DNA of 64,000 nt from JAHEEL01 sp942491345 (GCA_942491345.1 CALOAN010000044.1:186001-250000), one strand, 5' to 3'. Counted from the stretch's first letter, positions 50,485 to 60,236 are shown. Numbers and translations are program-made. The notes: generated from the letters alone by a model not told the origin.

Positions 50485-52412
50485 CACAACGCCAGTTCCT
50501 CGACGTCGTCGACGAAGACGTCGCCCACGATGTCTTCCGGGAGGCCTGCGCTCATCTCACTCCTGTCACCGAACTGGTTCCACTCGAAGATGCACTCGGC
50601 CGCGTCCTCGACGAAGACGTGGTCGCCAGGATCGATGTGCCCGGCTTCGACCGAAGCAACGTCGACGGATACGCCGTCCGCGCCGTCGACACCTACGGAG
50701 CCGAAGAGCTCGACCCGGTGACGCTCGCTTCTTCGCCCGTCACGCTCGCCGCAGGAGATGCGCCGCCCGAGGACTTCGAGGCTCCACCGGCGACGGCTAC
50801 GCAGATCGCCACAGGCGGTGTTGTGCCGCGAGGAACCGATGCGATCGTCATGGTCGAGTACACCGAGCCTGTAGCCGGCGGCATCTCTGTGTCACGCTCG
50901 GTCGCACCGGGGACCAACATCTCGTTTGCCGGTTCGGATATCGGACGTGGCGACACGATCCTCCGTCGCGGCCTCGTGTTGACGTCCCGAGATACCGCGG
51001 TCCTAGCCGCCATCGGTGTTGCGAATGTGGCCGTCGTCGTCCGGCCGCGGGTCGCTGTGCTCTCAACCGGTGATGAGATCGTGCCCCCCGGAACGGAGCC
51101 GGCCATCGGCCAGGTAGTCGATTCGAACCGTCCGATGCTCCTCGACGCCATTCGGGAGCTCGGTTGTGAGCCGGTCTCGGCCGGTATCGCCTCCGACGAC
51201 GTCGCGGTCGTCGAGTCGATCATCGAGGACCTGGTCACCGGCCCCGCGCCGGTCGATGTTGTCCTGCTATCCGGCGGAACGTCGAAAGGTGAGGGAGACA
51301 TCAACTCGGAAGCGATCGTCAGTCTTGCCGACCGCATCCCCGGCTCTCCCGGAATCGTCGTCCACGGTGTCGCCCTCAAGCCGGGCAAGCCAATCCTCCT
51401 GTCGGTTATTGCTTCGAGACCCGTCGTTGTTCTGCCCGGTTTCCCGACGTCTGCCGTGTTCACGTTTCACGAGTTTGTCGCTCCCCTTCTGCGCCGCCTC
51501 TCGGGTATTCCCGTGGACGATGCCCGCTCGGTGCAAGCCGTCGCTCCTCTGCGAATCATGTCCGTCCCAGGGCGGACGGAGTACTCGCTCGTCGATCTCG
51601 TCGAAGGCAGCAATGGGCTGGCGGCATATCCGCTCGGAGCGGGATCGGGCAGCGTCACGGCATTCGGACGGGCGGACGGCTTCGTTCGGATCCCGGCAAC
51701 AACCGAGTACGTGGAGGAGGGTGCCGACATCACGGTCCGCCTGCTCAGCGATCAACTGCGGACCCACGATCTCGTTGTCATCGGCAGTCATTGCGTTGGC
51801 CTCGACTACCTCCTCGGCCTGCTTGCCGACGAGGGGTACCGGGTGAAGTCGATTCCGGTCGGTTCAACCGCAGGTCTGTCCGCCCTCGGCCGGGGGGAGG
51901 GGGACGTCGGTGGCACCCACCTCCTCGATGCGAAGACCGGCACGTACAACGAGCCGTTCCTTCCGAAGGGGGTTCGGCTGGTACCGGGATACGACCGACG
52001 TCAAGGTTTCGCCTACCGAGCCGACGATCCGGCATTCACCGGAGCCGACGGGGACGTCTTGCTCAACGAGATCCGCAGCGACCGCAACCGCATGGTCAAT
52101 CGCAACCCGGGGAGCGGAACCCGCATCCTCATCGATCAACTACTCGACGGCCACCGGCCACCGGGGTACCTTCATCAGGTCAAGACCCACAACGGAGTTG
52201 CAGCCGCGATCGAACAACGTCGAGCGGACTGGGGAATGACCCTCGAAACCGTGGCGAAGGCGGCAGGCCTCGGATTCCACTTCGTCGCCAACGAACGTTA
52301 CGACTTCGCCGTCCCCGAGGACCGATGGGAACGGCCGGCCGTCGTCGCGCTCCGGCATCTCCTCGAGGATCCGTCCGTACGGATAGAGCTCGCCGACCGC
52401 GGTTTCAGCTAG
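50481..52412 (+). CDS. MoeA (copy 2) fused to a periplasmic-binding-protein-like domain
   Basis: 643 residues. Residues 1-410 are a second MoeA (VPGFDRSNVDGYAVRAVDTYGAEEL, IATGGVVPRGTDAIVMVEYTE, STGDEIVPPGTEPAIGQVVDSNRPML, LLSGGTSKGEGDINSEAIVSL, LPGFPTSAVFTFHEFVAPLL). Residues about 425-640 form a PBP-like domain seen in LysR or substrate-binding proteins (VVIGSHCVGLDYLLGLLADEGYRVKSIPVGSTAGLSALGRGEGDVGGTHLLD; NRNPGSGTRILIDQLL). This fusion is known from archaea and some bacteria. The added domain may sense or bind an oxyanion, making this the tungstate-selective partner of copy 1. Confidence 0.92.
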   Translation: MTQRQFLDVVDEDVAHDVFREACAHLTPVTELVPLEDALGRVLDEDVVARIDVPGFDRSNVDGYAVRAVDTYGAEELDPVTLASSPVTLAAGDAPPEDFEAPPATATQIATGGVVPRGTDAIVMVEYTEPVAGGISVSRSVAPGTNISFAGSDIGRGDTILRRGLVLTSRDTAVLAAIGVANVAVVVRPRVAVLSTGDEIVPPGTEPAIGQVVDSNRPMLLDAIRELGCEPVSAGIASDDVAVVESIIEDLVTGPAPVDVVLLSGGTSKGEGDINSEAIVSLADRIPGSPGIVVHGVALKPGKPILLSVIASRPVVVLPGFPTSAVFTFHEFVAPLLRRLSGIPVDDARSVQAVAPLRIMSVPGRTEYSLVDLVEGSNGLAAYPLGAGSGSVTAFGRADGFVRIPATTEYVEEGADITVRLLSDQLRTHDLVVIGSHCVGLDYLLGLLADEGYRVKSIPVGSTAGLSALGRGEGDVGGTHLLDAKTGTYNEPFLPKGVRLVPGYDRRQGFAYRADDPAFTGADGDVLLNEIRSDRNRMVNRNPGSGTRILIDQLLDGHRPPGYLHQVKTHNGVAAAIEQRRADWGMTLETVAKAAGLGFHFVANERYDFAVPEDRWERPAVVALRHLLEDPSVRIELADRGFS

Positions 52413-53367
52413 GCGGTGGCGCCTCGGGTTTGCCGTCGGTGGTTGTTGCGTCGGCATCCCCATTGTTGGCGACTTCGTCGCTGGCGCCCGGCTCACCGGG
52501 ATCCGGCATCGCCGGTACGGTCTCTGCTCCGGGTGCGATGAACACGGGTGGCCCGACAAGCGTCCGCACTTCTCGGCGCTGTTGCATCCACCAGAACAGG
52601 ACAGCCCCGACCAGCACCGCGCCAACCGAGACCCAGCCGTTGCGACTCAAGCCGACGAAGCGGAACGTGGTGTCAGTTCTCATCAACTCCATCAGGAAGC
52701 GGCCGGCGCCGTACAGGATCATGTAGAGCGCGAACGAGGAACCCTTGAATAGCTTGCCGCGTCGCTCAAGCAGCAGGATGACGCCAACCGTGACGAACAC
52801 GTTCCACAACGCCTCGTAGAGGAACGTTGGATGGAATGTCTCGAACCCGGGATACCCGGCGGCCGCCGCGATGTTGGCATCGATCTCGACAGCCCACGGC
52901 AGAGTGGATGGGGTGCCGAAGAGCTCTTGATTGAAGTAGTTGCCGAGCCTGCCGATTACCTGAGCCAGCGGCAGCCCCACCGCAACCGCGTCGCCGAATG
53001 CAAATACGTCTCCCCGCGACCTGCGCAGGACGATCACGGCAGCGATTGTCCCTGCCACAAGGCCGCCGTAGAGCGCGAGGCCGCCCTCCCAGATGTACAG
53101 CATCGCCCACGGCCGGTCGAGGAAGTCGCCGGTGTGAGTGCTGACGTATGCGAGTCGCGCTCCGAGGAATCCGACAACAACGGCCCAAATCGAGGCCCGC
53201 TCCACTGTCTCGCCGCTTCCGCCAAACCGCTCGTATCGGCGCCTCGTCACGATCACAGCAACGATCACGCCGATGGCAATCATGATCCCGTAGAAGTGGA
53301 TCGTCAGCGGACCGACCTCGATGACGTTGCGCGACGGGGACGGAATGGAGGCGAGAAATGGGATCAT
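52405..53367 (-). CDS. lgt: Prolipoprotein diacylglyceryl transferase
   Basis: Adds diacylglycerol to the lipobox Cys of prolipoproteins, and so serves the lipoproteins at 9.8, 30.7 and 43 kb. 320 residues, seven membrane helices, with the signature GRLGNYFNQELFGTPSTLPW and HPTFLYEALWN. N-terminal SIPSPSRNVIEVGPLTIHFYGIMIAIG is typical. The C-terminal 45 residues (PAMPDPGEPGASDEVANNGDADATTTDG) are a disordered actinobacterial extension. Its start overlaps the preceding carboxymuconolactone-type gene (ATGA). The 3' end overlaps that of moeA copy 2 by 8 bp. Confidence 0.96.
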   Translation of the reverse strand: MIPFLASIPSPSRNVIEVGPLTIHFYGIMIAIGVIVAVIVTRRRYERFGGSGETVERASIWAVVVGFLGARLAYVSTHTGDFLDRPWAMLYIWEGGLALYGGLVAGTIAAVIVLRRSRGDVFAFGDAVAVGLPLAQVIGRLGNYFNQELFGTPSTLPWAVEIDANIAAAAGYPGFETFHPTFLYEALWNVFVTVGVILLLERRGKLFKGSSFALYMILYGAGRFLMELMRTDTTFRFVGLSRNGWVSVGAVLVGAVLFWWMQQRREVRTLVGPPVFIAPGAETVPAMPDPGEPGASDEVANNGDADATTTDGKPEAPPPS

Positions 53368-53711
53368 CCGTACCGCTCTTTGAACTCCTTGAAGGCCTCC
53401 CAGGCCTGCGGTCCGTAGATCGAGGCAGGTCCGCCGCCCATCTGGATCGCAACGCCGATTGTCTCAGCCATCTGCTCTTCGGTGACACCCTTGCGAGCGG
53501 CGCCTCGCGCATGGCTGGCAATGCAGCCCTTGCACCCCTTGGAGATCGCGATACCGACGGCGATCAACTCTTTGGTGCCCGCCGTCAGTGCAGCATCCGT
53601 GTAGACAGCGCGATACGTTGTGGCAAAACCCTCGTAGACCTCGGGGATGTACTCCCGCAGTTCCTGGGTCGCCGGACCGGTCTTCTTGATCTCGTCTTGA
53701 TACTCGCCCAT
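53364..53711 (-). CDS. AhpD/carboxymuconolactone decarboxylase family protein
   Basis: 115 residues, all helical, with the redox CxxC in ISKGCKGCIASHARGAARKGVT, then TIGVAIQMGGGPASIYGPQAWEAFKEF. This is the AhpD-like fold, usually linked to peroxide defence or ring-cleavage enzymes. ATG 53711 with CAGGAGG. Coupled to lgt by ATGA, an odd functional pairing that may only reflect shared expression. Confidence 0.9.
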   Translation of the reverse strand: MGEYQDEIKKTGPATQELREYIPEVYEGFATTYRAVYTDAALTAGTKELIAVGIAISKGCKGCIASHARGAARKGVTEEQMAETIGVAIQMGGGPASIYGPQAWEAFKEFKERYG

Positions 53712-53844
53712 GGCACCTCCTGATCGGCGCAATGCTACGAGGTTCCAACCCGTGGCGGCCACCAGCATTCCGCGCGGACGTTGCGGGGGATGTCGTCCGG
53801 CGTGCGGCGTGTAGCCTCGTAGCTCGCAGTTCTTCATACGGACG

Positions 53845-53875
53845 ACGGACTACGGACGACAACGACCGCAGGAGC
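53845..53875. repeat. CGGACGA-type heptanucleotide repeats
   Basis: CGGACGA CGGACTA CGGACGA CAACGAC, 7-bp period, in the 168-bp gap before the second M20 gene. A third sequence type of the same-period repeat. The rest of the gap shows only a TAGCCT box near 53812. Confidence 0.7.
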
Positions 53876-53879
53876 AGGA

Positions 53880-55037
53880 ATGACCGCCAAAGACGCAGCA
53901 AAGCGGAACTTCGAACAATTCGAGGGTGAGCTGCGGGATCTCTCGCGTTGGATGTATGACCACCCCGAGATCGCGTTCGAAGAGTACGAGACCTCGGCCA
54001 AGCTCGCCGAGTATCTCGCGACCCACGGTTTCGACGTCGAGTATCCGGCCTACGGCCTCGAGACGGCCTTCGCCGCCCGTGTCGGTTCGCAGGGACCCGA
54101 GGTGGTCATATGCGCTGAAATCGATGCGCTCCCGGAAGTTGGGCACGCATGCGGCCACAACGTCATCGCAACAGCCGCCATCGGTGCAGGACTCGCTATT
54201 GCGCCACTTGCCGAAGACCTTGGACTTCGCGTCACCGTGCTCGGCACACCGGCAGAAGAGGCATACGGGGGCAAAATCGACCTCATCAACGCCGGAGCGT
54301 TCGAAAACGTCGCGGCCGCCATGATGATCCACCCAGCGAACGACGACGTGGTGGACAAGAACTTCCTCGCCGTTATCCAAATCGATGTCGAGTTCCACGG
54401 CAAGGAATCGCATGCGGCGTTCAAGCCTCAGGTTGGCATCAACGCCCTCGACGCTGCCGTGCAGGCCTACGTCAACATTTCGACACTCCGTCAGGCGATG
54501 TACCCAACCGACATGGTCCACGGCGTGATCACCCACGGCGGGAACGTCCCAAACGTGATACCGGCGTTTGCCTCGATGTCCTGGTACGTGCGAGCGTTCA
54601 CGAAGGAGCGTCTCGACGAACTCTACGAAAAGGTTCTCGCCGCCTTCGAAGGAGCCGCGGTCGCAACCGGTTGTTCCCTCGACGTGAAACAACGGGGCCA
54701 TGCATACACCGACATGGTCGTGAATCCCGTGATGGCCGACCTGTACGCCGAGAACTCAGCATCCATCGGCCGCCCCATGCACCGAATGATCGACTACGAC
54801 CCGGCAGCGACCGGTTCGACCGACATGGCGAATGTGTCGTACGTGGTCCCCACGATCCACCCGATACTCGACATCGGGGCGGCACCCGCAGTCAACCACC
54901 AGAAGGAATTCGCCACACACACGCTTGCCCCATCCGGGGTAGCGGCGATCACCGACGGTGCCCTCGCCATGGCAATGACCATCATCGACCTCGCGGAAGG
55001 GAACCGTTGGGAGGAACTCAGCGGCGCGCGGTCCTGA
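53880..55037 (+). CDS. M20-family amidohydrolase (AbgB/PepD-like)
   Basis: 385 residues. EIDALPEVGHACGHNVIATAAIGAG, TPAEEAYGGKIDLINAGAFENV, MMIHPANDD, GKESHAAFKPQVGINALDAAVQAYVNI and the C-terminal GSTDMANVSYVVPTIHP. The HACGHN and IHPxND pattern is closest to p-aminobenzoyl-glutamate hydrolase subunit B and related amidohydrolases. Cytoplasmic. ATG 53880 with AGGAGCAGGA. Only distantly similar to the M20D gene at 16 kb. Confidence 0.9.
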   Translation: MTAKDAAKRNFEQFEGELRDLSRWMYDHPEIAFEEYETSAKLAEYLATHGFDVEYPAYGLETAFAARVGSQGPEVVICAEIDALPEVGHACGHNVIATAAIGAGLAIAPLAEDLGLRVTVLGTPAEEAYGGKIDLINAGAFENVAAAMMIHPANDDVVDKNFLAVIQIDVEFHGKESHAAFKPQVGINALDAAVQAYVNISTLRQAMYPTDMVHGVITHGGNVPNVIPAFASMSWYVRAFTKERLDELYEKVLAAFEGAAVATGCSLDVKQRGHAYTDMVVNPVMADLYAENSASIGRPMHRMIDYDPAATGSTDMANVSYVVPTIHPILDIGAAPAVNHQKEFATHTLAPSGVAAITDGALAMAMTIIDLAEGNRWEELSGARS

Positions 55038-55077
55038 TCGAGGATCGTCTGGTCGGGCGTTGTCCTATCGTCTTGCC

Positions 55078-57807
55078 ATGACCGCCCGAGCGAGTACGAC
55101 CGATACCGCCTGGTATCAACTCGACGCCGACAGCGCGCTCGAGGAGCTCGATTCGTCGCGCGACGGACTCTTGGACCACGAGGCAGCAGAACGCCTCGCA
55201 ACGTTCGGGCCCAACGAACTCGAAGACCGCGGCGGCCGATCGTCGGCGCAGATCTTCCTCGCCCAGTTCCGGGATCTCTTCACGGTGATCCTGATCGTCG
55301 CCGCCGTCATCTCCGCATTCCTGGAGGACTGGATCGAAGCGGTTGCCATCCTCGCAATCATCGTGCTCAACGCAGCAATGGGCTTCGTGCAGGAGAAGAA
55401 GGCTGAAGAAGCGATGGCCGCCCTGAAGCGGATGTCGGTACCCGAAGTGACCCTCGTCCGATCGGGTCAGACGATTGTGACGACATCCCGCGACATCGTC
55501 CCAGGCGACATCCTGGTTCTCGAGACCGGGAACATCATCCCCGCCGACGGTCGACTCATCGAGGCCGTGAACCTCGACATAGAAGAGGCGCCGCTTACGG
55601 GCGAGTCCGTGCCGGTGAGCAAGGACAACGAACGGGTATATCGGCAGGAAGTTCCGGTCGCCGATCGAAGGAATACCGTCTACCGCGGAACCACGGTCAC
55701 ACGCGGGCGCGGAACGGTGGTGGTCACCGACACCGGCATGCAGACGGAGCTTGGCCGGATTGCGGGGCTCCTCCAGTCGGTCGAGGAGGAACGCACGCCA
55801 CTCCAGCGCCGCCTCGACCACCTCGCGAAGGTGCTTGCGATTGTCGCACTGGCGATTGTTGCATTGCTGTTCGCAATCGGAATCATGAGGGGTGAGAGCG
55901 TTGAGACGATGCTCCTCACGTCCGTCAGCCTTGCGGTCGCAGCGATTCCGGAAGCGATGCCTGCGGTTGTAACCATTGCACTCTCTCTCGGCGCCCAGCG
56001 CATGCTGCGTCGAAAGGCGCTCATCAGACGTCTCCCCGCGGTCGAGACACTCGGCTCCGTCTCGGTGATCTGCTCGGATAAGACAGGAACCCTGACCGAG
56101 AACCGGATGACGGTGACGGTCCTCGATCTCGCGAACGAAGCGGTCGTCCTGACGGGCGAAAGCAGCGGACCCCTCACACCCACCGAGACCGGGGCCGATG
56201 AGATCGCCCAAGGACTGGAGGCCGCGCTCGCCGCAGGGGCGCTGTGCAACGATGCAACCCTCACGGTGACGGAGAACGGGAACCGGTCCGTCGGTGATCC
56301 CACCGAGACGGCACTTGTGCTCGCTGCTGCAGAGCTCGAGATTCCAAAGCCCGACCTCGAAGACCTGTTCCCCCGCATCGACGAAGTTCCCTTTGACTCG
56401 ACGCGGAAGCGAATGACCACGATCCATTCCGTACCGGAGTCGCTCCCGACATGGGTTGACGGCATCGCAACGGTATTCCCACCTGCAACAACGGCCGCCT
56501 CATTCATGAAGGGGGCGGTGGAACGCGTGATTGAATCCAGCTCGTCGGTCTTGGTTGCGGGGACGATCGAGCCGATGTCGGACGATTGGGAGCGCCGGAT
56601 CATCGGGAGAACCGAAGAGATTGCTGCCACCGGCACTCGCGTCCTTGCCGTGGCAGCGAAAGGTTGGGCGACGAAGCCGACCGAGAACCACGCGGAGACC
56701 GACCTTGTATTCATCGGCCTCTTCGGTCTCATGGACCCGCCGCGGCCTGAGGTATCTGAGGCCGTCGACATCGCGAGGACTGCTGGAATCAGCACCGTCA
56801 TGATCACGGGTGATCATCCGCTCACCGCCCGCCACATCGCAACGGAGGTTGGCATCGACCCAGGCGGCGACTACCTCACCGGTGCCGACCTCGATCGTAT
56901 GGACGATGCGCAACTCCTCGACGCCGTTGAACACACCTCGGTATTCGCCCGGGTGTCTCCCGAGCACAAGCTCCGTCTCATCTCGGCCTATCGGCAAGAC
57001 GGTACACCCACCGCGATGACCGGAGACGGCGTCAACGATGCACCGGCACTCAAGCGCGCCGACATCGGCGTCGCAATGGGCATAACCGGAACCGATGTGT
57101 CCAAGGAAGCAGCCGACATGGTGCTGCTGGACGACAACTTCGCCACGATCGTCTCAGCGGTCGAAGAAGGCCGCGTCATCTACGACAACATCCGCAAGTT
57201 CATCAAGTACCTCTTGACGTGCAACGCCTCGGAGCTCGCGGTCATGATCGTTGGCCCGTTCCTTGGAATGCCGATCCCGCTCCTCCCCCTGCAGATCCTG
57301 TGGATGAACCTCATCACCGACGGATTGCCGGCTCTGGCGCTCGGTGTCGAACCGGCCGAGGACGATGTCATGGACCGCCCGCCCCGTTCGGCGAGCGAGA
57401 CGATATTCGGTGGCGGAGTGGTCCAGTACATCGGAAGCTTCGGCGCCGTGATGGCGGCGGTGTCGCTCTTCGTGGGTTGGTATGCCTGGAATCTCGACGA
57501 TCCCGCGTGGCAGACGATGCTGTTCACCACACTGATCTTTGCTCAACTGGCGCTGGCGCTCGAGGTCCGAGCCGAGAGACGGTCTCTGTTCTCTCGTGGC
57601 TTCTTCTCCAACCGGGCCATGCTGTTCGCCGTACTCATCGGCGTTGGCGCCCACTTCGCTCTCATCTACGTGCCATTCCTGCAGAACGTGTTCGGGACCG
57701 TTGCGCTCGGGCCCAGGGACCTTGTGATCTCGCTCTGCGCCGCGATCGCCATCATCATCACCGCCGAACTCTGGAAGTGGCGCCAACGGGCGATGACCGC
57801 CCGCTAG
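55078..57807 (+). CDS. P-type cation-transporting ATPase (PacL/Ca2+ type)
   Basis: 909 residues. Phosphorylation motif SDKTGTLTEN with Asp at about 334, actuator motif TGESVPVSK, PEAMPAVVTIALSLGAQRML in membrane helix 4, KGAVERV and TGDHPLTARH, hinge GDGVNDAPALKRADIGVAMG, and a C-terminal bundle of six membrane helices. N-terminal cation-ATPase domain (WYQLDADSALEELDSSRDGLLDHEAAERLATFGPNEL). The PEAMP and NxxxxD-type helix residues fit a Ca2+ or Mn2+ pump. ATG 55078 is 6 nt after TATCGT (leaderless). Confidence 0.94.
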   Translation: MTARASTTDTAWYQLDADSALEELDSSRDGLLDHEAAERLATFGPNELEDRGGRSSAQIFLAQFRDLFTVILIVAAVISAFLEDWIEAVAILAIIVLNAAMGFVQEKKAEEAMAALKRMSVPEVTLVRSGQTIVTTSRDIVPGDILVLETGNIIPADGRLIEAVNLDIEEAPLTGESVPVSKDNERVYRQEVPVADRRNTVYRGTTVTRGRGTVVVTDTGMQTELGRIAGLLQSVEEERTPLQRRLDHLAKVLAIVALAIVALLFAIGIMRGESVETMLLTSVSLAVAAIPEAMPAVVTIALSLGAQRMLRRKALIRRLPAVETLGSVSVICSDKTGTLTENRMTVTVLDLANEAVVLTGESSGPLTPTETGADEIAQGLEAALAAGALCNDATLTVTENGNRSVGDPTETALVLAAAELEIPKPDLEDLFPRIDEVPFDSTRKRMTTIHSVPESLPTWVDGIATVFPPATTAASFMKGAVERVIESSSSVLVAGTIEPMSDDWERRIIGRTEEIAATGTRVLAVAAKGWATKPTENHAETDLVFIGLFGLMDPPRPEVSEAVDIARTAGISTVMITGDHPLTARHIATEVGIDPGGDYLTGADLDRMDDAQLLDAVEHTSVFARVSPEHKLRLISAYRQDGTPTAMTGDGVNDAPALKRADIGVAMGITGTDVSKEAADMVLLDDNFATIVSAVEEGRVIYDNIRKFIKYLLTCNASELAVMIVGPFLGMPIPLLPLQILWMNLITDGLPALALGVEPAEDDVMDRPPRSASETIFGGGVVQYIGSFGAVMAAVSLFVGWYAWNLDDPAWQTMLFTTLIFAQLALALEVRAERRSLFSRGFFSNRAMLFAVLIGVGAHFALIYVPFLQNVFGTVALGPRDLVISLCAAIAIIITAELWKWRQRAMTAR

Positions 57808-57825
57808 CCAACGAACGGTCAAACC

Positions 57826-58650
57826 ATGGACACCACAGCAGTGCCGAATCGCTTCCGGAGGTACAACCTCGTGATCTTCGATTGCGACAGCACGCTGACG
57901 GCACTCGAGGGAATCGACGAACTCGCCCGCACGAGAGGCCGGTATGAGGAGATCAAGGCACTGACCGATTCGGCCATGAACGGAGAAGTGCGCCTCGAGG
58001 AAGTCTACGAACGCCGCCTCGACATCCTGAAACCGACCCGCGAGGAAGTCGCCGCCCTTGCTGACCGATACCGAGAGAACGTGGTGACCGACGCTCGAGA
58101 ACTCGTAGGCGCGTTACAGGCCGCAGGTCGCGAGGTCTTCATCGTGTCGGGTGGCCTCGCCGACGCCGTTGTGCCGTTTGGCGCCTGGCTCGGGATACCG
58201 GAGGATCACATCCGGGCGGTCGGTGTCGAGTACGGATTCCCTTCCCTAGCTTCAGAGAATGACTCGGAAGACGGGGACGGCGGCCGCCGCTACACGGGCA
58301 CCGTACCGAGCCCACTGACGCGGGCGGAAGGCAAGCCGATGGTCATCCGCGAGTTGCTCCGGAATCGGACTGAGCGTTCCATGCTGATCGGGGACGGGGT
58401 CAGTGATCTTGTCGCAGCCCCCGAAGTCGACCTCTTCGTCGCCTTCACCGGTGTGGTGGAACGCGAGTACGTAACGTCACACGCCGACGTGCTCATAGCG
58501 GGTGACTCGCTTGCCCCCGTGCTAGGCCTGGCGCTCAGTGCCACCGAGGAGGCCAAACTGGCGACCACTCCATACGGAAACCTTGTCGCAAGCAGCCGAG
58601 AGAGAATCCGGGCCGGCGAAGTCACCATCCAAAGGGATACCACACCATGA
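57826..58650 (+). CDS. serB: Phosphoserine phosphatase (HAD family)
   Basis: Hydrolyses phosphoserine to serine. 274 residues: nucleophile motif VIFDCDSTLTALEGIDELA (DxDST), IVSGGLADAV (motif II) and MLIGDGVSDLVAAPEVDLFVAF (motif III). The cap between them is of SerB length. ATG 57826. Coupled to serA by ATGA. With the neighbouring serA and serC it completes the phosphorylated serine pathway, which supports the assignment over other HAD phosphatases. Confidence 0.9.
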   Translation: MDTTAVPNRFRRYNLVIFDCDSTLTALEGIDELARTRGRYEEIKALTDSAMNGEVRLEEVYERRLDILKPTREEVAALADRYRENVVTDARELVGALQAAGREVFIVSGGLADAVVPFGAWLGIPEDHIRAVGVEYGFPSLASENDSEDGDGGRRYTGTVPSPLTRAEGKPMVIRELLRNRTERSMLIGDGVSDLVAAPEVDLFVAFTGVVEREYVTSHADVLIAGDSLAPVLGLALSATEEAKLATTPYGNLVASSRERIRAGEVTIQRDTTP

Positions 58651-60236
58651 CGTACCGTGTACTTGTGACCGACGACCTGTCGAGTGAGGCGGTCGATCTT
58701 CTCAACGCCCATTCGAGCTTCGAGTTCGATGTCGAGAAGGGGCTCGACCCGGATCAACTCGCTGAACGCATCCCGACCTACGACGGTCTCATCATCCGCA
58801 GCAGTGCTCTTGTCACCGACCAGGTCATTGCAGCCGGGAACCGCCTCAAGGTCATCGGACGTGCCGGAGCGGGTATCGACAATGTGGATCTGCAGGCAGC
58901 CAGCGAGCGCGGTGTGATCGTCATGAACACACCCGGAGCGAACACGGTCGCGACGGCCGAGCACACCATGGCGTTGCTGCTGGCTCTGTGTCGCAACGTC
59001 CCTCAGGCAGCGGCAAGCCTCCGAAGCGGCGAGTGGGAACGGAAACGGTTCAAGGGCGTTGAAGTGCGTTCAAAGACGATCGGGATCATCGGTCTCGGGC
59101 GTGTGGGCCAGCGCGTCGCCCGCCGGTGCAAGGCTTTCGGGATGGATGTGATCTGTTACGACCCCTACCTCAGCGGAGAACGCGCCGAACTCCTGAAGGT
59201 GGAGCAGGTGTCGTTGGAGGAGCTCCTCGGGCGATCCGACTTCATCACCCTCCATGCCGCCTTGACCCCGGACACGCAAGGTCTCATCGGACCGGAAGCG
59301 CTCGCCAGGACCAAACCCGGTGTTCGCATCATCAACGCGGCACGCGGCGGGCTCATCGACGAGGGAGCGCTCATAGAAGCCCTGCAAGATGGCCGAGTGG
59401 CAGGCGCCGCCCTCGATGTTCTCACCGCCGAGCCGCCAGAACCCGCCAATCCGCTCCTCCACATGGACAACGTCGTGGTGACCCCGCACCTGGCCGCCAG
59501 CACCGATGAGGCGCAGCGCGAGGTCGGAATCCAGATCGTGAGCCAAGTCATCGACGCGCTCGAGGGCACCGACTATCGCAATGCCGTCAACATGCCGATC
59601 GTCGATGGGCAACTCCTTCACGAGTTGCGGCCGTTCCTAGCGATGGCCGAGCGACTCGGCAGCCTCCAGACGCAGCTCGCCGAGGGCGCCATCACCAAGG
59701 TTGAGGTGGCCGTGGAGGGTGACGAAATCGACGAACACCTCACACCGATCACCATTGCGATCCTCAAGGGTTTGCTCGAGCCAGTGGTCACCGAACCGGT
59801 CAACTACGTCAATGCCGAGTATGTCGCGACCGAGCGCGGCATCGCTGTAGCCAGAATGTCGGGCCTCCGAACGCTGGACTATCCCAACATCATTTCGTGC
59901 CGCGTCGAGTGGGCAGGAGGCCATCACACGGCGGCCGCCACGCTCTTCAGTCATGACGAACCTCGCATCGTCGAGGTCGACGGCTATCGCGTCGACGTGA
60001 TACCCGAGGGAACAATCCTGGTCACCGTCAGCCACGACCTGCCCGGATTCATCGGAAAGGTCGGGACAACCCTCGGAGAGCTCGGTATCAACATCGCGAC
60101 GTGGAAGACGGGCCGATCAGCACCCGGCGGCCGGGCGCTGTCATTCATCAGCGTCGATTCTGATGTTCCGAGCGAAGCGATGGTGGCCTTGGCTGAGACC
60201 GACCCGATTGAGCGTATCACCAAGGTGCAGTTCTAG
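58647..60236 (+). CDS. serA: D-3-phosphoglycerate dehydrogenase
   Basis: First step of serine synthesis from 3-phosphoglycerate. 529 residues, the long type: NAD domain (VIGRAGAGIDNVDLQAASERGVIVMNTPGANTVATAEHTMALLLALCRNV; GIIGLGRVGQRVARRCKAFGM), catalytic INAARGGLIDEGALIEAL and MDNVVVTPHLAASTDEAQREVG, then the intervening ASB domain and a C-terminal ACT domain (SHDLPGFIGKVGTTLGELGINIATWKTGRSAPGGRALSFISVD) for serine feedback. ATG 58647 overlaps serB. Its stop abuts the serC stop on the other strand (TAGCTA). Confidence 0.97.
   Translation: MTYRVLVTDDLSSEAVDLLNAHSSFEFDVEKGLDPDQLAERIPTYDGLIIRSSALVTDQVIAAGNRLKVIGRAGAGIDNVDLQAASERGVIVMNTPGANTVATAEHTMALLLALCRNVPQAAASLRSGEWERKRFKGVEVRSKTIGIIGLGRVGQRVARRCKAFGMDVICYDPYLSGERAELLKVEQVSLEELLGRSDFITLHAALTPDTQGLIGPEALARTKPGVRIINAARGGLIDEGALIEALQDGRVAGAALDVLTAEPPEPANPLLHMDNVVVTPHLAASTDEAQREVGIQIVSQVIDALEGTDYRNAVNMPIVDGQLLHELRPFLAMAERLGSLQTQLAEGAITKVEVAVEGDEIDEHLTPITIAILKGLLEPVVTEPVNYVNAEYVATERGIAVARMSGLRTLDYPNIISCRVEWAGGHHTAAATLFSHDEPRIVEVDGYRVDVIPEGTILVTVSHDLPGFIGKVGTTLGELGINIATWKTGRSAPGGRALSFISVDSDVPSEAMVALAETDPIERITKVQF

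Noticed and set aside
55018..56427. 469-codon open frame on the minus strand
   Set aside because: Antisense to the P-type ATPase, whose motifs are unambiguous.
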